A stretch of 64,000 nucleotides of DNA from Sesamum alatum (lineage: Eukaryota > Streptophyta > Magnoliopsida > Lamiales > Pedaliaceae). The DNA lies in the NCBI GenBank assembly GCA_034509735.1, contig JACGWO010000002.1:48047115-48111114 (forward strand). Direction: 5' to 3'. Every line of letters begins with the position of its first letter. Within the stretch, counting starts at the first letter, position 1. Positions 22,656 through 36,200 of the stretch are shown piece after piece. A model generated the notes under the pieces. It was not told the origin of the DNA and made no database searches. It saw only the letters and a program-made list of their open reading frames with translations. The position numbers and the translations under genes were made by a program.

Positions 22656-23287
22656 AATCTATACTAATATATATAAAATAGAAAAACCCTTTACATTAAT
22701 ATTAAAAAATTGGGGAATAATTCACAGTTGCGGTATCATTTAAAAAATTTAAATTATAAAAAAAATAATTATTTAATATTTAATATTTTTAACAAATTAA
22801 ATTCGATTCATCAGTAAATCCAAATGAATTCAGTGCACACGATAGTAAAGAAAAAAATCATTTAATATGTAATATTTCTAATAAATTAAATTTGATTCAT
22901 ATGTAAATCCAAATAAAATTCATCGCAGGCGATAGTTTGATTTACATTAGACATTTATGGTATCTGGTCCAAATTACAAATTATTTGGTAGGGTAAAATA
23001 TCATTATCGAATCTGTATTAATAAAGCAAAAATTAAATTCCATACAATTCGACCTGGTTTCAATCAATCTACTATTTAAGGAAATTGCAATAAATTGAAG
23101 AATACATAAAAAAATATATATCAAAAGCTAATCCGTGTGATAATAAGATGTACGACTTGATAATAATGGATAAAATCGTAATTTAACTATGTCTAAAATA
23201 ACACCGTATATACCTCGTTTATTCTTTTCTTTTTTTTTTTTGCTTAAAATATATATATATATATATATATGTGTTTCACTTTAATAA

Positions 23288-23368
23288 GATCGTGAAATTA
23301 CTAATTTCTCCCCGAAGAATTCCGTACAATTCACTGTACAAAACTTGAGGAGCACGAACCTCTTACAA
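23288..23368. repeat. Dispersed CCGTACARTTCACTGTAC repeat, copy 3
   Basis: GAAGAATTCCGTACAATTCACTGTAC is followed by CTTGAGGAGCACGAACCTCTTA. One substitution breaks the core inverted repeat relative to copy 2. Confidence 0.75.
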
Positions 23369-24113
23369 AATAGTAAAAAACGTGGAAAAGAAAACGCGTC
23401 AAAAGCTGGGGAATAATTCACACTTGTACTATTTAAGGCTTTATTTGTTTTTATATCCATTCTGGAGCTAAATTCCATTGTACAATGAATTACAGTTTTT
23501 TATTTCTATTTTTTTTTATAATAAAATATCGCTTGTAGAAATACTTACAAATTATTTATCGATGCAATTTCCATAATTTCTTAAATCGATGGAGAAAATT
23601 GAATATACAATTTCATAATAAATTTTTGTTTATTCTTACTATTTGAGCTGATACGCGCTGATAGTACAATTGTTCGATTTAGTAAAATGCAGTCAATTAA
23701 TGTATTTTGACTGTTGAAATAGTTGATTATGCAAATTTATGACGTGTATGATAAAATTTTCAAATAAGAACAAATAGGGATAATTCTATTGACATTTTTG
23801 TCAACATTATCGTTTAAATCGTGAGAATGTAATTTATTTGTTACTGACAATCCTACTCGTGATTATTTATGACTGAGGGTTGCAAGTCTTCATCTCATAT
23901 CGGTTGGAAGGGAGTCTCGGCGTATCTATAAATTTGGGTATCTCTATTCCCTGGTAATCGATTCTCTAAGAATAGGTATAGTCTGTACCAAGTCGTATTA
24001 GAACCACAACACTACTAATATCAAGAGGGGGTTCATGTGTGGGCGTCCAACATAGGGCCGACGAAGGAGGAGTATTTACGAGTGAGTTTATGTTCTTGTG
24101 TTGATTTTTTTAA

Positions 24114-24525
24114 AGGTAAATTACAACTATATTCTATGACGTTTGACATTTACAAATACTTTCTCGTTGTTTGAAAAATTACAAATACTCCCATGAGGTT
24201 TGTAACCGTCTAACAAATAACCCATTTTCATCAATTTTTATGGGTGAACTGACCAAAATGCCTTATGCAAGGAATTATTTTTTTATTTAATTCTTATTAT
24301 TTTTTTGATTACAATGCGCATGGAGAGATTTCTTAAATTTTTTACACATATGAGCAATAATGCAATTTATCTCAACTGATTTTTTTTACAATTTTAATAA
24401 AAAAATTCAAGGACAAAATGGTCAATTTCAGATATTTGGTTAAAATTACAAACATCATGGGGTGTTTATAAATTTTCAAACAACGAGAGGTATTCAAAAC
24501 TCATGAGAGGTGGCTGTAATTTATC
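24114..24525. mobile_element. Foldback element, GGTAAATTACAAC family
   Basis: The left arm AAGGTAAATTACAACTATAT and CTCGTTGTTTGAAAAATTAC are inverted on the right as AATTTTCAAACAACGAGAGG and GTGGCTGTAATTTATCTTTT. Relatives are at 15867-16276 and a one-ended fragment at about 10832. No coding capacity. Confidence 0.68.
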
Positions 24526-26309
24526 TTTTTTTTTATGATAAATAAAATATATTTGGATTATGTTTTGTGATATTTTTTTTTATGAGAAGACATGATAGAA
24601 TGAGAATGTGTATAAGTGATTATGTTTTTGTAATAATTTTTTACATGAAATAGATGGCAAAATAAATGTTCTATGACAGTTTTTTGCCAAAAAAACGTGA
24701 TATAACGAAAATGTCCGAATTATTATGTGCTGGTTTTTTTGATAAAAATACATAATAATTTGTAATAATCTTTTTGTATAAAAGACGTGAAAAATAAATT
24801 TTTTAAAATTTATATGTCAAATCATAGTCCAATCAAATATGATTTCACAATTAATACAGAATTTTATTAATACGAATATAAAAGTGTAGATTTTTTTTTA
24901 TTACCTTTACGATCTCAATTTTATAAATATTTAATATTAATTAATAATGTCACATCTGTAAAGATTTGATTCTTCAAAAGATCTCTGTATTCCAAAGGAT
25001 GAGTCTCAAAAAGCAAAGATGAATTATTGCATATACGACCTAAATATAACTATTTTGTTTATTTATTTATTTAAAACTTTGCATGTACGGGAGATAATTT
25101 GGTAGTAATAAGAGGGTTTATTTTATTTTTGTTATTATCTATATCGCTAAAATATTATTTTTATACTATAAGCATATTTTTTCATAATTTATTTGTTGTA
25201 CAAATAGAATACACATATAAAACTATACATTATAAATTCTAATTTTATGCTATAAATATATTTCATAGTTTATTTTATTGGGTTATAATAACTTATTATA
25301 TTTATTTTGTAGTAAAAATAGAAATTCACCTATATATAGGACTATATATTTATAGAATCCACAAATACTCATGTAAACAATTAAAAATTTATTTTTTGTT
25401 TATTACCCTAATTTTACATTATAAAGTTTATATTTTTTATAGAGACGTATTAATTAATATCACTAAAAATATATTTGTATATTAATCAAATATATTAAAT
25501 TTTGTCGGGCTATAAATAACTCATGTCTCGATACATTTAGTGCAAGATTCCGTATATTTTGTCATAAAATAAAATAAATTGTGTAGTTAGTTTCATCAGA
25601 ATAAAAGGTAAGTTATATTTCTTAAATTAATTATACAATAATTGATTTTTTAATAAAATTCATCTATTTCATTTCCACGAGTTAAAAGTCGGAAAATTAT
25701 AGCTCAAATTAGATTTGAACAAAATTAAATTTTCGGTTTAATGCAATTTAACTCTCTGTGATATTGTAAATGAGCAAATTACCCCCCTATGATTTTTTTT
25801 AGCAGTTTTAAAGAACACGGGGAGATAAATTAATTCATTTTAAAAAATACAGCAAGATAAATTACTATTTTATTTTTCATAAGAAGGTAATTTACACAAT
25901 ATCACAGGGGGTTGCTTGCATTTTTCCTTTAAATTTTCTATAGTAATTTATGTTTTGTTTTTTTATTTTATTTAACATATACACGTTCGATGTATAAAAA
26001 TTTTTCTTAGATAAAATTAACGACGTAATCTCTATACACGTAGTGTGTATATATAAAATACAATATAAGACGAAAAAAATAAAAATAAAAAATCCACCAG
26101 ACCACTTATATTGTAAAATATAATATACTTATCATATAATATATAATTTAAAAAAAATACCAATAATATCATAAGTGTATTTTCATTATTTTATGAAATA
26201 TGGAAGAACTTACACATTTTCAATTTTGTAGCAAAAATACAAAATACTCGCAAAGAACTATATATGTATATAGAATAGACTCCAGAAATACTGTTATACA
26301 TAACACATA
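24526..26309. other. AT-rich intergenic DNA upstream of DCL2
   Basis: About 25737-25932 is a degraded relative of the 22298-22509 MITE (TGTGATATTGTAAATGAGCA and its inverse CACAATATCACAGGGGG). Otherwise it is very AT-rich, with no gene seen. Confidence 0.5.
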
Positions 26310-26336
26310 TACGTGTACGTATACGTATACGTATAC
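26310..26336 (+). promoter_or_regulatory. (GTATAC)n tandem with ACGT cores upstream of DCL2
   Basis: TACGTGTACGTATACG continues as a hexamer tandem giving four ACGT cores in 27 bases. ACGT is the core of bZIP-type binding sites, but a regulatory role is inference. It lies about 270 bases upstream of the leader-exon donor. Confidence 0.35.
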
Positions 26337-26359
26337 AGCCATTAAAAGACCTTGAAAAG

Positions 26360-27209
26360 GTATTCGACCCCACACTGATGACTCTGCCACTCGTCAGTTC
26401 TTCTTTCCGATTTTTGAATTTATCGCTCTCTTTCAATATGATGACTTGCTTTCACTGTACACGAAGAAGCACTTTGAAATTTCTTGGACTTCTACTGCTT
26501 ATAAATGTTCCTTCTTCCCGAAGTTCTCGGTGCTATACGACGCTCATAATACTCTGTGCTTGGGCGCTTCATTGTGTATGCATACATTGTTTGATCAGAA
26601 CTATCAGGTGAGAAGGTATGATATGCTGTTCTCAGTTTTCTTTGCGGGTTGTTTCTCTTGTTTCAGCGCGCAGAGTCGGTGGTTTTGAGTGATGTTACAG
26701 TGTGGTTTCAGCTTGATCGGCGGGGTTCAAATGGGATTTTAGTGTTTTTTGGGTCAGGATGATTGTTGATTGTGTATTATGATTTATGTCTTGCTTCTTG
26801 TTTCTATGTGCAAGTGTGTTGATCTTTTGCGTTTGTTGATTGTTGATGACTTGGTGTTGGAGGAGAGGACCTTCATTGTTGTGTTTTGTTGGTTTTGCTT
26901 ATTTGAAATATCCATTTGTTTCTTGATTTCTTCTGTTTATGCTGTCCCTCCTTTGAGAACTGGTGTTCTCTCTGAAAGACTTGCTTAGCAGCAAGTTAAA
27001 CTTCATCGTTGTAAAGAAATTTTGTTTGTTTTGGATGATGGTTGCTAGCTTGGGCAAAACTAAAAAATAATGTGTTGAAGTAATGGTTTATTGACTATTA
27101 ATTTTTTTGTTCCTGTTTTGCTACCATTTTCGCCCCCGCTATTCTTTATTAGAAAAGTACTGAGTTTGATATACTTGAATTCTTGTGATTTCAGAGAAGA
27201 AAGAGAACA
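26360..27209 (+). other. DCL2 5' leader exon, leader intron and start of exon 1
   Basis: A donor CTATCAG/GTGAGA at 26607/26608 and an acceptor TGATTTCAG at 27194 define a probable leader intron of 587 bp, placed 15 bases before the DCL2 ATG at 27210. The upstream exon limit is unknown. An ATG at 26578 stays in frame through the junction (10 codons, then RRKRT) into the main ORF, and out-of-frame ATGs at 26438 and 26441 would form upstream ORFs if transcribed. Confidence 0.55.
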
Positions 27210-30200
27210 ATGGAGATTGATATGTCTACGAATGGTCGAAATGGGCAAGTTGTCGCCGATCCTGTCCCCTTCGCCAGAAGGTAACGGATATATCATGCTG
27301 TGTTCTGAGTTTGAAATAAATCTACAACCTTTTGCGAGCAAGATAAAAAAGAGGAGGTTATTCATCTGAAAAAGTTTGGTTATGATGCATGTGTGTTCTG
27401 GCCATGTATGTATTTGTTAGTTTACACGAAAGCGATGATGCAAATTTGAGAGATTTTGAGTTAGCTTGGTTGGAATAATTGCTTTTGATTAGTTAAATTC
27501 CTACTGTAGAGATGGAGAATTCAAGTTATAGACTTATAAATTATTATGATACTCTTGTGACAACCTTTCTTCATTTTTCATTCTAGTTATCAATTGGAAG
27601 CACTGGAGACAGCACTGAAACAGAACACGATTGTTTTCTTCGAAACTGGTACTGGGAAGACTCTAATTGCAATCATGCTTCTCCGCAGCTATGCTCACCT
27701 GCTCAGAAAGCCTTCACCATATATTGCTGTTTTTCTGGTCCCGACTGTTGTTCTGGTCACCCAAGTATGTACAATTTAAGATAGTTTATGTTTTACTTTA
27801 GCCTTTAGGTATACAAGCTAATATTTTACTTTTTTGCTATACATTACAGGTTGTATTGTATTCTCAAATTGTTTATGGATCGTCTTGCTTATGTTGAACT
27901 TGTCATCCTTCTTAAAACATGTCTTCTACACCAGAAATTTCTTTTTCTCCTGATGACACCGGAATCCATTCTTTGTTTTTTAGTTTGCAACATAATAAGA
28001 TTATAATTTCTCTGTTTTGACCTTGATGTTTGTTATTTTGATGATTATCAGCAAGGTGAAGTTGTGGCCACACACACTGACTTGAAAGTGGGTGAGTATT
28101 ATGGTGAGATGGGTGTTGACTACTGGGATGCTGCCACATGGAAGGACGAGAAGGAAAAACATGAGGTGTGCTTGACTTATCTGCTTGTAATTGACTTAAT
28201 AAAAGTTTTTGTGCAGTACAAGGAGTATATCATTTCTCAACAGAGTGGGTACTTTGGTTAATTCGTGGTGTTGGTCGAATTTGTGCTTATGGATCTAGGG
28301 TCCTCGCCGTGGTACTCTTAGTTGCAAAGTCAGTAAGGATTTTATAATTATTCTTTGGAGTATTGGGCAGAAACTATAGTGGTGTCAGATAATTATTGAT
28401 ATCTTGCTTGATCATCCCAAAGGAAATTTCATTAGATAGGTGTCAAAGTTGTCGCTTCCATTGAATTAAAGTTGGTAAAGGCTTTTGAATCAAGGCTTGC
28501 ACATATTCTGTAAAAGATAGTCCCAAAGGAATCAATCAAATATGTAGTTCTGGTGTTCTGACTTAGATCTTTCTCGATTAAGTTTTTGGGAAATGCTTCT
28601 AAAACTGGATTTTGGTTCATGCTTACTCACTGCAACATTGCTAGTTAAGTTGCTAGTTCAGAAAAAAATATATTTGGTAAATTTTCTCCATTTTGATTCA
28701 GATGCATTCTACTGTGAACAAAGACAATGTCCCGTCTCATTAAGTAGATCCTTTTCCATTTTTTTTTTAATCAGAATGCTGTATGTTCCAACTGGACCAT
28801 CTGCCTAATGATAACTTATCCTGCTGATTCAAGTAACTTCAAAATGCAGCGGAGACACGAAGTGAATATGGTTATATAAAAATTGTATTTGTATTTAACA
28901 CATGAATTTTCAGAATATGCTAACTTCTCTGCATGATTCGTGCTCCCAAGCTTCTGATTCTGTATCTTATGTTTTGTTCAGTGTGTTTGTTTTTCCATCT
29001 CTCATTTTAAGAAACCACTTGCGAAATTTCAATATTGAGAAAAATGGTTATTTGTATACTAAGCTCCTACTTGATGCACTTAAAAAAATGTTAATGTCCA
29101 TTTGTCATTCCTTAACAATATGTTTTGTGTTCCAGGTGCTTGTGATGACACCACAAATCTTGCTTAATGCTTTGAGGCACAGGTTTTTGCGACTCGATCG
29201 GATCAAGGTTTTAATATTTGATGAATGCCATAATGCAAGAGGCAAGCATCCATATGCTTGCATCATGACGGTACAATAAATATTTGGTTTCTAGTTGATT
29301 TGCCCAAGTTAGGTTTCTGATTATTTTTATAAATAAATATATGGATATATATGTATATGCATCCGCTTCACTAAGAGATCATTTTGTTGATCATGAGATA
29401 ATGGTGATATATGTTTCATTTACTCATCACAAGACACAAGGCATGTATTTCGTACTGCTGCACCCATGCATTTCTTGTTTACTGCTGCAGCAGTTAACGA
29501 GAAACGCATGAGTCATCTAGTCTTTGCTTTTCTCTGGAATATCTAAAAAGGTTGCAATATTTCATCTTAAATTTATGTATTTCAGCGGTTATAAAACCTA
29601 AACTTGCAGGAATTCTATCATCGTGAACTAGCTTCAAGCACTCCGCAGCTACCTAGAGTATTTGGAATGACGGCTTCCCCGATAAAGGCTAAGGGTCAGT
29701 GTAATGTAGCAAATAGAAATATAGTTTTTAATTCTACATTAAGCAGCTACATGCATTGTTGATTTTCTTATCGCTGGCTTTACTGGTGATCTTTCTTTTT
29801 TTTTTTTTTTTTTTCCTGTACAGCTTCAAGTTCAGCAGCAGCCTACTGGAAACAGATCAAGGAACTTGAAACTCTTATGAATTCAAAGGTGTTGTGATGT
29901 TGGATGCATGTACTTAATTTATGGAAGTAGAGATAATGTGTTCCTTTAATGCAAGCCTGGTTTTGCAGGTTGGAACCCTATGTATGTTATATAGGGCTTG
30001 TCAGTGCTTTTAGGAGTATATGACATAGATGGTTTTCAACAAAAAATCAATTATGAAATTGTTTGCCAATTTTTTCACCAACTAATGTTCTACCCCAGTA
30101 TTAATATATTTTATTTGTCCTTCCCTTTCCCAAAAATAAAAATGTAAAAGAAAATGAAGTCATCCTTTGCACCAACTATACATGTTCTGCTGTAGAAATA

Positions 30201-33200
30201 TTTCCTTGACTGGGTACTCTTTTCCAGTTGCTCTAAAGTGGTATTTTTGAACAATAGTCATGGTATAACAGTTAGTGCTGAACTGTTAATGACAAAATAG
30301 AAGGGTTGAATTTTAACTTACCACTTGACTTTGCTAAGTTGCTGATCATGTTTGATTTCTGATTTTTAATTTCTGATTGTAATGGCTGGTTTAACTTTAG
30401 GCCTCTCTTGCAATGTTGTATTCATGCATTGGTAACTAATATGCATTCTTCTTATGAATGAAGGTCTTCACATGTGACTCAGATTCTGTTTTAACTCGGT
30501 ACATTCCATTTTCAACTCCAAAAGTGAAGATATACAATCACATGGATATTCCTCTTGTGACATCTGAATGTCTCACAGATGATTTGATCAATTTGAGAAA
30601 GAAGGTATGCTTCTCTTATCGCTAATGGATGCTGAAATGCACCAACTCATCTTTAGAGCTGAAATTTCGTCTTGTCAAATCTAGTGCATTGAATGTATAT
30701 CTTTGGATTTAAGCTAATTATAGACTCTCTTCTCCTTCTATTAAATGGGCTTGATGATAGATGTCTTCAATGCACTGTCATTATTCTAGATACTAGGAGA
30801 AAATGTGCAAGTTGCATTGTTTGAAGTTGAAGGAATTGAGGCAAAATGTTGTTTTGGCCAAGTCATATGCTTTGTTTTTTGGTGGTCAAAGCTACGATTT
30901 TCTTGTTGGTTTTAATTCGCCAATGAGGTACTGACAGTGTGGATACTTTTCATCAGCATGAACTTTCTCTCAACAGAACGAGTATTTCAGATTCTGTGGC
31001 CGAATCTACAAAGAAAAGATTAGACAAGCTCTTCTCGACCTTCATATTCTGCTTAACGGAGCTAGGTGTTTGGTTAGCAATGAAGGTATGTTAGTGGATA
31101 CAAAATGTTAGTTGCATAAAGGACTACCATTCTTCTGTTTTCCAACAGGCAGCAGAGGTCTACTCTCGTGAAGAGGAGGATATCTTCATATGGGGTCAGA
31201 TGGATGCATCTGGTAATAGAGTTGTTAGAGCTTTCAGTTCAGATGCAGTAAAGGTCTTCTCTGCTTCCATGCCATCCGGTACTTCTCTCTTTCACTAATG
31301 AGGTTACTTTTCTGTTCTCTTTTTGTCCTATCTTTCAAGGCCTTGTTGTTGTTATGTGATTGTTTTCTTGGTTTTCTTATAGGTCCAAAGTGGTCAATTC
31401 GTTATGATTTAATAGATAACATGAAGGCAGGGTATCTTACATCAAGAGTCATGTGTCTTGTTGAGACTCTGCTTGAGTACAGGTCTGCTGCTTAGTTTGA
31501 CATATATGAAACTTGTAGAACATTATAGCACTCACTGCTCTTTCTGACAATTCGTGCATGCACGCTGAAATAGAAAATATAACATTTAACATTGCTTGCT
31601 GAGGAAGGACGTACAACTTAAACATTATTTGAGAAGAGTTGTCTCATATATTGTTATGTTGTGATGGCTGATGTAGTCAAACTCAACATACAGTTGTCTA
31701 TTTTACAGGCATAGTAACAATACATGGATATGTAACTACTTAGACCATCTTGGAACTTGCAAATTCTGTAGCTATGTTTAAGAAAAAAATAATTTTGCTA
31801 TTTATGATATGCCTACTTAAGATATGCTGTGGGCATATTATTAGGATTCTCATGGAACTGCATTTTTAGAACTTTCTTAGTCATGATACTACTAATTACC
31901 GGGACTTGGTGCAAGGCTTAAGGAGCTTCACAGTAAAGAAGGAAGACTTTTCGTTTGGGAAGTTGGTCAGCGGTGGAGGCAGTTGTACTTGAATTAGATG
32001 TTACTTTTTTTCTATTTACTTTACTAATAACTATCCTGTTGATAAAGAGTTTGAAATCTACATTCAAATCAATGTAGATATTTTTCAGAGCCTGTTGATG
32101 GGTGAGCATTTTGGACCAACCAATCTCTAAAATATAAATAAATCAATATATTCAACCTTTATAAAAAAATTCGTTAAGCCCATCATCTGGTATTTTACCC
32201 TTCTTTCTTTTTAATTGTGTTGAGAGCATCTTACTGTGCTTATTTTCTTATGATACTTTCACAGAGAAATGAAGGATTTGAGGTGCATAATTTTTGTTGA
32301 GAGGATTGTCACAGCTATTGTTATTCGTAGTCTGTTGAATGAATTGCTTCCAGAGTTAAGTGGGTGGAGGACGGAATACACAGCAGGGAACAATTCCAGA
32401 TTGCAGTCTCAAAGTCGGAAAGAACAAAATGCAATTGTTGATGAATTCCGCAAGGGAAAGGTGCAATTTGCATATTGAATTTTCTTGGCATATCAACTTT
32501 CATTTTATAACTGGCATTCTGATTTTATCTATCGTCCTTCGACATTTTATGCTTGCAGGTTAACATCATTGTTGCGACCTCTATGCTTGAAGAGGGTTTA
32601 GATGTACAAAGCTGCAACCTTGTGATTAGATTTGACCCTTCTGCCACCATATGCAGCTTTATTCAGTCCCGGGGTCGTGCGCGTATGCAGAACTCAGATT
32701 TTATAGTAATGGTGAAAAGGTGAACTGCACTGCTTTTACAAACAGTGGAAGGTCTAATCCTTGTCACTGTTTTATTGTTGGGCCATCACTTCAGTTTTTT
32801 GTGCTTGAAATGCACTTCTGCAGGATTTATATGATTTCTGTTCCACAATACCTCATCATTCATAATCTCTTAAAATATGGAAAGAAATAAAAAATCTTTT
32901 TGGTTTTATTTGTCAACAAAGAGGGGTGAATTTTTAAGGTCGAAATAATGCTTATATTTTTCTCCTCTTTTTGGTTGCTGCATCTTAAAGTGGTGATTTT
33001 TCCGCCCTTGCTCGCTTGAAGAAGTATTTGGCTAGTGGAGATATAATGCGAAGTGAGTGCTTGAGTCATGCTCATCTTCCTTGTGATCCACTTGATAATG
33101 CAATCCATGATGAGTTACGGTATGAAGTTGAAAGCACGGGAGCAATTGTTACTTTGAGTTCCTGTGTTGCACTGCTTCACTTTTATTGTTCACGGCTGCC

Positions 33201-36200
33201 TTCTGACGGGTTTGTTCTTAACTTGTATTTGTCATTACCCTAAAGCATCAAGTTTTGGCATCATGAATTGCTATTCAAGTATCAGTTACAATTGAGAACA
33301 ATAATTGAAACAGAAAAAGTTACTTTTTCTTTCTTGTTCTTGACTTTCAGATATTTTAAACCTTATCCTCGTTGTACCATCAATAAAGAGCTGGGAAGTT
33401 GTACGCTGCACCTTCCGAATAGCTGTCCAGTTCAAACTATTACAGTCCACGGCGAAGCAAAATTCCTAAGGCAACTGGCTTGCCTTGAAGCTTGCAAGAA
33501 GCTTCATGAAGTTGGTGCCTTGACTGCCCATCTTGTCCCTGATATTGTCGAGGAGGAAGCAGAGGTTCAGGAATGTGGTATTTTCTCATCCTTTGTGTTG
33601 GACCATGCTTCCCTATTTTTGGGAAAATCTTTTGTTATGTTGTGAACCTTGAGATTGGTATAAGGTATAAGATGTTCCTTTCACTTAGTAATAGAAATTA
33701 AATTTACAGGATATGAACCATATTCCGATGAATGTGAAAAATATTTCCCACCAGAATTGGTCGGCTCAAATGGCAATGAATCTGGAACACTCTACAACTG
33801 TTATGTAATTGAGTTACGTCCGAACTTCCAATATGATATCAAGCTTCAAGACATTGTGCTGGCTGTTCATACAAGGCTGGATGAATATCTTGAAAGGTTG
33901 AACCTTGATTTGGATGTTGACAGGGGAAAGCTAGTTGTAAGGATAAAGCATATTGGATATATTACCCTGAACTCTGAGCAGGTATAATGAATTTTTAAAG
34001 CTCATATTATATCTACATTTTAATGGCTGATGAGAAATATGATCTTCTACTGGTTTTTAAAACTTTGATTGCAGGTTGCCCTGTGTCAGAGATTCCAAAT
34101 TACACTATTCAGGGTTCTTCTTGATCATAATTTAAATAAACTTCATGAAGAACTCCATCAATCTAACAGAAATGGTTCTGCTGTGTTTAATTATCTTCTT
34201 CTCCCATCTCTAGGCTCGCACCAAAATATATCGATTGATTGGAAATGCGTTACTGCTGTTCTATACCTGGAAAATGCTTCCTGGAATTTGCATACTGATT
34301 GTTATTCAAATAGAGGTTATGGCCATTATAATGTGCACACGAAGAATGGTTTGGTTTGCTGCTGCATGTTAGAGAATTCCTTGGTATTAACGCCTCATAA
34401 CAATTTTTTGTATTGCATAACCGGTACTTTGGATGGGATTGATGGTAATACATATCTTGAGCTCAGAGATGGAAAATCTGTTACTTACAAAGAATGTTAT
34501 AAACAGAGGTTTGATTTCTTGTTTTTACGTGACTACTGTCTTAACTATATGTAGTATAAATTAATTTATATTACAAGATACTATTTGCAGGCATGGCATC
34601 AACTTGCAATTTGAACGAGAAAGCCTCCTTAACGGGAAGCGTATCTTCACTGTGCACAACTACCTTCAGAGATCCAGAATTCCGAGCTCAAAAGGTTCAT
34701 TGACTATGGATATCTATCTGAGCCTTTTTCCCACAAGTCATTGCTTAAAACTGATCAATGAGAAATAAGTTGATTTTATGCTTAACTTCTTTTCCCCCTC
34801 ATCCTTACCTTTCAATAGGAACATTTCGATTTAGCACGAACAATAATGCTCTTAGTTTACGGTGCATATACCATTTTGTTGTTTCTTGCTTGAAAAATGT
34901 AACATGGAGTCATACTGCATGAAACTTCAGTAAATAATACAAATGTTCGAAGGACCTTATTATCACCTAATGTGTATAGTCTAATATCGTTTTGAGGGTC
35001 CAACATAATGTTTTCTTTACAAGGCACAATCTACCATGGAATTAAGAACACAAGGAAACTGTGTGCAGCCATGTTCTCGTTTTATGGTCCCCTCCATTAC
35101 CTTTTGTGCAATTTGTGGAACAGTTCTTTCCGATTAAATGTACCAGGCTTGTTTCTTGTTTAGTCTTTTGTAATCTAGACATGATTGAGGTGGTTTATCA
35201 AGATCAGCCCCCATACCCCAAGTCAGTTTTCATATCTTTTATTTGAGAATTTGACTGTATGTACGATGTTTCGCTAACTATTTTCATTTTAATGTGCAGA
35301 ACCAAGCAATAGATCATTTGAATTACCACCCGAGCTTTGCCTGATCATCATGTCACCTATATCTGTTTCTACATTTTATTCTTTCTCATTTCTTCCATCT
35401 GTTATGCATCGGATTGAGTCGCTGCTTATAGCTGCCAACTTGAAATGGATACACATGGATCACTGCATGCAAAATGTTGATATTCCAACCCTCACGGTAT
35501 GTATTTCTACTACCTCTTGCTTTCTAGCCTGAAAAGGGAAGATTCTTGAGCAGAGTTTAAAAGTTGTTTTTATCAGTTGTGTATTATTGTTTTGGTTTTC
35601 CTATGACATTAAGTTTCATGTGCAACCATGTAATTGTCTCTGCAGTAGTGGGAAAATTAATTAAAAAGTTAGCTGGCAAGGTTGTGCGTAGTTCAACGAA
35701 CTGGAAATAGTTTTGAATGTGCTGTGGAAGTATGGAGTTTCTGAAGTAGATGAAACTGTTGTGGGAAACTAAGAAGACGGAATAGGTTTTCTTTTTTCTT
35801 TTCACCTTAATTTGGCCATCTCATTTCTCTGTCGATCCTAATCTTTTTCTAATTTTCTTATATTTTTTCATGCCCTACATGTTCCCGTTCTTTGCCCCCA
35901 TTATTTCTTACTGTTTTCTTCCCTCCAAGGTTGTTTCTTGAGAGGCTCAGTGGCGATGACTTGATGGGCGGTGCCTTTGTGTGAGATCGGTATATAGATG
36001 GATCTTCCGGATGAAGCTTTTATGATGATGGATAGCCCTAACTCTTGTCTTGTGATTTATAATATGTCATTGAGAGTTCCTCCACTATTCATGTTCGTCA
36101 GTTTCTCATTCTTTAAGGCCAATTTTGAGCTTCTCAAGTTTGCCGTTATGATTTTCTCAAAGTGTTATTTTTCTTGGATCAGTTATCTTGAGTTGATGTG

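Larger units (their letters stand above)
22520..24113. other. Intergenic repeat patchwork
   Basis: Holds copies 2 and 3 of the CCGTACARTTCACTGTAC repeat, a Helitron-like 5' end (TCTATACTAATATATATAAA at 22658) without a clear 3' end, the copy at 22940-23070 of the segment seen at 21340-21507, an (AT)n run at 23248-23271, and a promoter-like patch at 23891-23935. No gene is seen. Confidence 0.45.

Noticed and set aside
23920..24110. U-snRNA gene
   Set aside because: Although a USE/TATA-like pair precedes it, the following sequence does not match U1, U2, U4, U5 or U6.
26446..26607. A coding first exon for DCL2 encoding about 54 residues
   Set aside because: The open frame lacks an ATG until 26578 and does not resemble DCL2 N-termini; treated as leader.
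30977..31085. DCL2 exon 8 starting at the AG at 30976
   Set aside because: In phase it yields a frame unlike DCL2. The AG at 30956 gives [18 protein letters not shown], which matches the family.
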